Positions 58,892 through 64,000 of a stretch of DNA of 64,000 nucleotides are shown here, piece by piece (the first letter of the stretch is position 1; every line of letters begins with the position of its first letter). Made by a program: the position numbers and the translations under genes. The notes beneath the pieces are model-generated. The model was given only the letters and a program-made list of their open reading frames with translations, ran no database searches and had not been told where the DNA came from. This DNA is from Streptomyces sp. LX-29. GTDB lineage: Bacteria > Actinomycetota > Actinomycetes > Streptomycetales > Streptomycetaceae. Location of the stretch: positions 434,001 through 498,000 of the forward strand of contig NZ_CP089746.1 of the NCBI RefSeq assembly GCF_029541745.1, written 5' to 3'.

Positions 58892-60267
58892 GCTGTCCCC
58901 TCACAGGACGAGGTCTGGTACGGCGGGGTGGCCGGCCCCGCGGAGGGGGTCGGCCCCGGCACGGCGGACGGCGCCGGTTGCGGGCTCCCGCCTGGGCCGA
59001 GGGGCGGGGCCGAGCGCAGGTCCAGGCGGGCGAAGACGCGCCAGCCGGCGGTCGGCAGCGGCCCGGCCTCCACGGTGCCGCCGTACCCGGCCACCCGCTC
59101 GCGCATCCCGGGGATCCCGTGCCCGTGCCCGTCCGCGAGGGTGAGGGTGGGGGCGGGCACGGGGCGGCCGTTGCCGTCGTCAACGACCTCCACGGTGACG
59201 GCGTCGGCGGAGCAGCACACCCGGACCTCGGCGCGGGCGCCGGCGGGGGCGTGGCCGAGGGTGTTGGTGAGCGCCTCCTGTACGAGGCGGTAGACGGTGA
59301 GCTGCGCGGCGGCGGGGACAGCGGCGGCGTCGCCCGTCAGCCGAAGCCGGGTGGGCAGCCCGGCGGCACGCACCCGGCGCAGGAGGTCGTCGAGTCGGGC
59401 GAGCCCGGGGGCCGGGTGGCGCGACGCCTCCGGCTCGTCGGCGCGCAGCACGCCCAGGAAGCGACGCATGTCGGTGAGCGCCTGACGGCCGGTGTCGGCG
59501 ATCTGCCGCACGGCGACGGTGACCCGGTCGGAGGCGGTGGGCTGGTCGTGGGGGTGGGACCGCGCGAGGCCCACGGCGGTGGCCCGGTCGGGAGTGCGGC
59601 GCCGCGCGACGTCGACGGCGTCGGCGAGGGCGACCATCACCGACAGACTGTGGCTCACGACGTCGTGCAGCTCGCGGGCGATGCGGGCACGTTCGTCGGC
59701 CACGGCGAGCCGGGCCCGCTGGTCGCGTTCCCGCTCCAGCCGGACCGCCCGGTCCTCCAGGGTGGCGAGGTAGGCGCGCCGGGTGCGGGTGTGCGCCCCG
59801 GCCAGCCCGGCGGCCAGCGCCAAGGCGGTCAGCCCGACCAGCGAGCCGAGGTACCGCCCGTCGGAGGACCAGCGCACGGACGCCAACACGATCCCCGTCT
59901 CGAGCACGGCGCCGGCCACCAGCGCGCGCCGGGGTTCACAGCGGGCGGCCACCGTGTACAGGGCGATGAGCAGCGCGACGTCGGCGGGCAGCTGGAAGTC
60001 GGCGAGCCACTGCACGAAGGCCGCCGCGGCGATCAGGGTGAACGCCGTCAGCGGCGCACGGCGCCGGATCAGCAGCGGCAGCACCAGCGCCGCCTGGAGC
60101 GCGAGTTGCCGCGCCTGGTCGGCCGGGTCATGGCGCGCGACGAAGGCGGCGGAGACGTAGAGCGCGACGACCAGCAGCCCGTCCACCGCCATGGGCGGGA
60201 GCCGGGTGCGGGCCCACGGCGGACGGAACGGCGGGCGCCACACGGCGGCCTGATGGGCTTCGGTCAT
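58888..60267 (-). CDS. Sensor histidine kinase (NarL-type partner)
   Basis: This 459-residue kinase has about five membrane helices in residues 25-180 (for example MAVDGLLVVALYVSAAFVA, ALQAALVLPLLIRRR, LGSLVGLTALALAAGLAG), then a HisKA_3 dimerisation domain with the phospho-His in ARIARELHDVVSHSLSVM (~200) and a HATPase (~300-390; VYRLVQEALTNTLGHAPAGA, VVDDGNG, GHGIPGMRERVAGYGG). An inserted segment near 230-245 (HPHDQPTASDR) lengthens the DHp region slightly. It is read before the response regulator. ATG 60267 (MTEAHQAAV) is preferred over the longer reading. Confidence 0.94.
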   Translation of the reverse strand: MTEAHQAAVWRPPFRPPWARTRLPPMAVDGLLVVALYVSAAFVARHDPADQARQLALQAALVLPLLIRRRAPLTAFTLIAAAAFVQWLADFQLPADVALLIALYTVAARCEPRRALVAGAVLETGIVLASVRWSSDGRYLGSLVGLTALALAAGLAGAHTRTRRAYLATLEDRAVRLERERDQRARLAVADERARIARELHDVVSHSLSVMVALADAVDVARRRTPDRATAVGLARSHPHDQPTASDRVTVAVRQIADTGRQALTDMRRFLGVLRADEPEASRHPAPGLARLDDLLRRVRAAGLPTRLRLTGDAAAVPAAAQLTVYRLVQEALTNTLGHAPAGARAEVRVCCSADAVTVEVVDDGNGRPVPAPTLTLADGHGHGIPGMRERVAGYGGTVEAGPLPTAGWRVFARLDLRSAPPLGPGGSPQPAPSAVPGPTPSAGPATPPYQTSSCEGTA

Positions 60268-60766
60268 GACGTGTCTTCCTCGGGCCGGCGGTGGTTCGGC
60301 CGATACCCGTGCCGGCACCGCGGACTGTCGCATGACGACCAGTCTGGGGTCCTCATCAGCCCGGAACATGCGCCGCTCGACGGAACTCCCGAGCGGCCGG
60401 AGTGCGCCCCCAGGTGGATGCCGTCCACCCGGAGCGGTACCCGGCGGGACGGCGGGATCGGCCCGCGGTATGGCCGGTGCCCTGCGCGACACCCGCGGCC
60501 GGCTCCGCCCGAAAGCCACGACGCGACCGGGCCGGCCCGCGCGGTCACCGGTGCCGAACGCGACACGCCGACCGGAGCCGCCCGGAGCACCGCCGGACAC
60601 ACACCCGCCAACGCGACCGGGTCGGCGCCAGGACGACGAGGCGGCCCGGGGCAGGGCCGGCGGGGGGGGTGCGACCGGGGGCGGACGGGTGGTCATACCG
60701 AGAGCTCACACGCGCGCCACCGGCGGCCGATGTGTCGGGCAGCGGTCGGCTCCTAGCGTCGTCGGC

Positions 60767-61963
60767 ATGCCCAGGACTTCCATGACTCCAGCCGTCGCCC
60801 TGCTCTCCCTCGCCCTCGCGCTGCCCGCCGCGGCCCCGGCGTACGCGGCCCCGCCTTCCGCCGGAGCCCCGGCCTCGGTCGGCGCGGACACCCGCGGCGA
60901 CCGCGACGTCCGCCTCCAACTGCCGCGCCCGACCGGGCCGTACGCCGTCGGCCGCGACACCCTCCACCTCGTCGACCGCGACCGCCGGGACCCGTGGGTG
61001 CCGACGGCGGGCTCCCGCGAGCTGATGGTCGGGATGTTCTACCCCGCGCTCCCCCGCGGCGGGCGACCGGCGCGTTACGCCACGGTGGAGGAGGCCCGGC
61101 TGCTCCTCGAGGCGTACGGGCTGGACGGCGTCTTCCCACCGGAGACGCTCAGCGCCACGGCCACGCACGGCCGCTTCGGCGCCCGGCCCGTACGCGGCCG
61201 CCATCCGCTGGTGGTGCTCTCCCCCGGTTGGGGAGCGTCCGCCTACACCCTCACCGGCCTGGCCGAGGACCTCGCCAGCCGTGGCTATGTGGTCGCCGCG
61301 GTGGACCACGCGTACGAGTCCGTGGGCAGCGCCTTCCCCGACGGCCGGACGCTGACCTGCGTCGCCTGCGACGCGGCGCGGACCGAGGAGGACCTGGTGG
61401 CGGCCACCGCCGGTCGGGGCGCGGACGTGTCCTTCGTCCTGGACCGGCTCACCGGCCCCCGCCCGGCCTGGCGGCACGCCGGGCTGATCGACCGCAAGCG
61501 GATCGGGATGGCCGGCCACTCGCTCGGCGGGGCGAGCGCGGCGGCGACGATGGCGGGTGACCGTCGAGTCCGCGCGGGCGTCAACGTCGACGGGGCCTTC
61601 CACGACGGTGTTCCCGTCGACGGCCTCGACGGCAGGCCGTTCATGATGTTCGGCACGGACGACGAGACGCACCGTCCGGGCGGCCGGGACCGGAGCTGGG
61701 ACGAGGCGTGGGACCGGCTGGACGGCTGGCGCCGTTGGCTGACCGTGTCCGGGGCCGACCACTTCTTTTTCACCGACATCCCCGTGCTCCAGGAGGAGCT
61801 CGGCGCCTCGGGCGCGCAGCCACCGCTTCCCGGCCGACGGGCGATGGAGCTCACCCGCCGCTATGTGGCGGCCTTCTTCGACCTCCATCTGCGGGACCTG
61901 CCCCAGCCGTTGCTGGAGGGGCCGACCCCGGCCGAACCGGAGGTCAGGTTCAACGCCCCGTAG
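60767..61963 (+). CDS. Secreted alpha/beta hydrolase, PAF-acetylhydrolase/lipase type
   Basis: This 398-residue protein has a probable Sec signal (SMTPAVALLSLALALPAAAPAYA, with cleavage after AYA near residue 28) and a platelet-activating-factor-acetylhydrolase-like lipase fold: ELMVGMFYP, PLVVLSPGWGASAYTLTGLA, SRGYVVAAVDHAYES, nucleophile in GMAGHSLGGASAAATM (Ser ~249), Asp near GTDDETH, and His in SGADHFFFTD (~330). ATG 60767 has no ribosome binding site; ATG 60782, five codons later, has AGGAC upstream and may be the true start, though it would give a signal peptide without a positive charge. Confidence 0.86.
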   Translation: MPRTSMTPAVALLSLALALPAAAPAYAAPPSAGAPASVGADTRGDRDVRLQLPRPTGPYAVGRDTLHLVDRDRRDPWVPTAGSRELMVGMFYPALPRGGRPARYATVEEARLLLEAYGLDGVFPPETLSATATHGRFGARPVRGRHPLVVLSPGWGASAYTLTGLAEDLASRGYVVAAVDHAYESVGSAFPDGRTLTCVACDAARTEEDLVAATAGRGADVSFVLDRLTGPRPAWRHAGLIDRKRIGMAGHSLGGASAAATMAGDRRVRAGVNVDGAFHDGVPVDGLDGRPFMMFGTDDETHRPGGRDRSWDEAWDRLDGWRRWLTVSGADHFFFTDIPVLQEELGASGAQPPLPGRRAMELTRRYVAAFFDLHLRDLPQPLLEGPTPAEPEVRFNAP

Positions 61964-62036
61964 GCCCACCGCCGCACGGCGCGCCAGAGGACCAGTCCCG
62001 GCTGCGGCCTGTCGGGGTCGCTCAGGACCGTAGGAC

Positions 62037-63080
62037 TCAGGCCGTAGGGGCCGGGCTGTAGAACTGCCGCGCCCAGCGCCGGTATTTCATGATGGGGCCG
62101 TCCCCCGCGGCGAGCCGCGGGCGTTCCAGATAGGTCTTGTGCTCCCAGATGGGGAAGTCCTTGCCCATGTCGTGCCAGGCCGCCCAGGCGAGCGGGCGCA
62201 GGGCCAGCGCGGCCAGGGCACGGGCGGCCCGGCCGCCCCGGGCGGTGGTGAACCGCGCGGTGGTGCTCATGCGCATCTCGACGCGGACCGGGTCGACCGG
62301 GGTGGGGCACAACCGGACCCGTAGCCGGAAGCCGGGCCGCTCGCTCTCGACCTCCGAGTAGATCGCGCCGAGCCCCTCGACGACCGTCCGCACCAGCGGC
62401 GCGGTCGAGGAGACCAGGGCCGAACGGCGGCCGGCGCCCGCGTGGATGCGGAACGTCGTCTCCATGCGGGCGCCGTCGAACCGCGGCTCCTCCACGACCT
62501 CCGCGGTCGTGCCGTGCACCGGGGAGAAGTGCCCGAAGTCGACGATGTTCTCGACCACGTCCTGCGGGTGCTCCACCAGCCTGCGCAGGCTGCAGTACGG
62601 AGCCGGGAAGTCCGCGGGCGGCGCCGGTTCGATCTCCCAGGTGGGCGCGACGCCCTGGGCGTGACGCCAGAGGAAGACCAGGCCGTCGACCTCCCGGCAC
62701 TCCAGGGTCGACAGCCGGGCCTTCGGCGCCGCGGTGCCGTAGCCAGTGCGGACGCAGCTCCCCTCCGGGTCGAACCGGAAGTGGTGGAAGGGGCAGACGA
62801 TGTCCTCGCCGTGGACCGTCCCGCCGTGGCCGAGGTGCGCGCCCAGGTGCGGGCAGAAGGGCCGGACCGCGCACGGCCGCCCGCTCGCCGTGCGGTAGAG
62901 CACCACGTCCTCGCCCATCAGCCGCCGGGTCAGGACGACGCCGCGGTCCAGCTCGGCGGTGGCCGCCAGGGCGAACCAGCCGTCCGGGTAGGGCAGGCGC
63001 GGAGTCCGCTGCGCCGGTGAGAGCCCCGGTGTGCCAGGCCGGCCGCCCCGTCGGCCCCACGTCCACGACGTCAACGTCAC
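62037..63080 (-). CDS. Rieske [2Fe-2S] ring-hydroxylating oxygenase subunit
   Basis: This 347-residue protein has an N-terminal Rieske domain with cluster ligands CPHLGAHLGHGG and CPFHHFRFD (~72-102) and a C-terminal catalytic domain with a mononuclear iron site in NIVDFGHFSPVHGTTAE (His/Asp ligands, ~165-182). The arrangement resembles KshA-like (steroid or terpenoid) oxygenases. A reductase partner is not in the window. The GTG at 63080 (VTLTSWTWG) has AAAGGTG upstream, so I set the start there although the frame is open further. It probably hydroxylates a lipid or aromatic substrate in the cytoplasm. Confidence 0.88.
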   Translation of the reverse strand: MTLTSWTWGRRGGRPGTPGLSPAQRTPRLPYPDGWFALAATAELDRGVVLTRRLMGEDVVLYRTASGRPCAVRPFCPHLGAHLGHGGTVHGEDIVCPFHHFRFDPEGSCVRTGYGTAAPKARLSTLECREVDGLVFLWRHAQGVAPTWEIEPAPPADFPAPYCSLRRLVEHPQDVVENIVDFGHFSPVHGTTAEVVEEPRFDGARMETTFRIHAGAGRRSALVSSTAPLVRTVVEGLGAIYSEVESERPGFRLRVRLCPTPVDPVRVEMRMSTTARFTTARGGRAARALAALALRPLAWAAWHDMGKDFPIWEHKTYLERPRLAAGDGPIMKYRRWARQFYSPAPTA

Positions 63081-63309
63081 AGCGCACCTTTCGTCGCGTT
63101 TGCCGATCACCCCAGCCTGGCAGGTAGCGCGCCGCCCGTACACGGTGCCTCGCGGGGCGCGGGGCGCGCGGCCACGGTCCCGTGCGGCGCGCGCGTCGGC
63201 GTCGGGAGCCGTACGGTCGTACCGGATTGCTGCGGCCGGCGCACCCCGTGCGGGATCATGTGGGGCGTCCGACGGGGCGGTTGGCGGAGACAGTCGAGGG
63301 GTTGGTGCC

Positions 63310-64000
63310 GTGACCGGGGGGTTCGCAGAGCTGACGCCGGAGGACCCGCAGCGAGTGGGTCCGTTCCGCATCGTGGCGCGGCTCGGCTCGGGTGGCATGG
63401 GCCGGGTCTATCTGGGGCGCTCGCGGGGCGGACGGCCGGTGGCGGTGAAGGTCGTGCGCCCGGAGCTGGCCGAGGACGAGGAGTTCCGGCGCCGGTTCGC
63501 CCGGGAGGTGGCGGCGGCGCGCCAGGTCAACGGCGTCTTCACCGCGGGCGTCGTCGACGCCGACCCCGACGGCTCCCCCGCCTGGCTCGCCACCGCCTAT
63601 GTACGGGGTGTGTCGCTGGACGCCGCGGTCGCCGAGCACGGGGCGTTCCCGGAGGGGCCAGTGCTGACCATGGGGGCGGGGCTCGCGGAGGCGCTGGAGG
63701 CGATCCACGCGGTCGGAGTGGTCCACCGGGATCTGAAGCCCTCCAACGTGCTGCTGGCCGCGGACGGGCCCCGGGTGATCGACTTCGGAATCTCGGTGGT
63801 CGACGAGGTGTCCTCGGTGACCAGAACCGGAATGATGGTGGGGACCCCGGGCTTCATGTCCCCGGAGCAGCTGACGGGCCGTCCGGTCGGCGCGCCCAGC
63901 GACGTCTTCTCGCTGGGCGCGGTGCTGGTGTTCGCCGCCACCGGCGTCGGCCCCTTCGGCGTCGGCTCGACCCACGGCGTGTTGTTCCGCACCGTCTACG
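63310..64000 (+). CDS. Serine/threonine protein kinase (cut by window edge)
   Basis: The first 230 codons of a Hanks-type kinase are present. Motifs: RLGSGGMGRVYLG (glycine loop, ~27-39), lysine in VAVKVVRPEL (~47), HRDLKPSNVLL (~143) and VIDFGISVVD (~159), then MVGTPGFMSPEQ (~178). All catalytic residues are kept, so an active kinase is likely. It has no upstream partner on the same strand. The GTG start at 63310 (VTGGFAELTPEDP) has GGGGTTGG upstream. The rest of the gene, and any membrane helix or extracellular sensor, lies outside the window. Confidence 0.93.
   Translation, partial: MTGGFAELTPEDPQRVGPFRIVARLGSGGMGRVYLGRSRGGRPVAVKVVRPELAEDEEFRRRFAREVAAARQVNGVFTAGVVDADPDGSPAWLATAYVRGVSLDAAVAEHGAFPEGPVLTMGAGLAEALEAIHAVGVVHRDLKPSNVLLAADGPRVIDFGISVVDEVSSVTRTGMMVGTPGFMSPEQLTGRPVGAPSDVFSLGAVLVFAATGVGPFGVGSTHGVLFRTVY

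Overview
The window is high-GC DNA (third codon positions almost always G/C, many GTG starts, several leaderless-looking starts) with a strongly actinomycete gene content: AAC(3) acetyltransferase, FBP/EF-G-binding protein, PknG-like kinase, trypsin-co-occurring protein, SpoIIE-type PP2C/ATPase, NarL-type two-component pair, Rieske oxygenase and many TetR/PadR/XRE regulators. It looks like the accessory part of a Streptomyces or close-relative chromosome. No rRNA, integrase, transposase or CRISPR array was seen.

Layout. 1-3.6 kb: ADP-ribosylglycohydrolase, FBP protein, AAC(3), zinc-free MDR oxidoreductase. 3.8-10.9 kb: a signalling locus on the minus strand made of a giant protein (trypsin-like protease + PknG-like kinase + TPR), a four-helix membrane sensor and a sugar-type solute-binding lipoprotein, with a trypco2 protein divergent only 36 bp away. 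11-19.4 kb: small metabolic and regulatory units (GNAT, SnoaL-like, amidase/TetR, HAD, SGNH/PadR/NTF2, polyprenyl synthase), several with clear palindromic operators. 19.5-21 kb: a tRNA-Gly-like small RNA and a DUF2786 protein. 21.5-36.8 kb: a six-gene plus-strand operon for a PUFA-synthase-like iterative polyketide (PfaD-like ER-KS-AT-ACP-KR; KS-AT-DH-PPTase; free ACP; alpha/beta hydrolase; glycosyltransferase; FkbM methyltransferase). 36.9-40.3 kb: a TetR-membrane protein-epimerase operon, two decayed genes (LysR tail, ornithine cyclodeaminase with an internal deletion) and a second copy of the tRNA-Gly-like RNA. 40.3-46.8 kb: an AbiEii-like nucleotidyltransferase pair, a pentapeptide/bactofilin-like membrane protein, DUF1266 protein, rhodanese, and a 27-bp tandem repeat. 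46.9-54.5 kb: XRE-cupin regulator, NAD(P)-binding protein, PP2C phosphatase followed directly by a xylose-type ABC transporter. 54.5-64 kb: thioesterase, Fpg/Nei glycosylase, PaaK with a PaaR-like operator, two-component system, secreted lipase, Rieske oxygenase and the start of a Ser/Thr kinase cut by the window edge.

How it works together. The best supported pathway is the PUFA-like operon: two megasynthases and a free ACP make a reduced acyl chain, the PPTase domain activates the carriers, the hydrolase probably releases or edits, and the glycosyltransferase and FkbM enzyme decorate it, giving a glycolipid-like product. The most unusual system is the protease/PknG-like/sensor/lipoprotein locus with trypco2, which resembles the mycobacterial GlnH-GlnX-PknG nutrient-sensing arrangement but with the kinase's N-terminal redox domain replaced by a trypsin and with a different class of binding protein. 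The two near-identical tRNA-Gly-like RNA genes, each with a promoter-like -10, leader hairpin, encoded CCA and terminator, are the second notable item.
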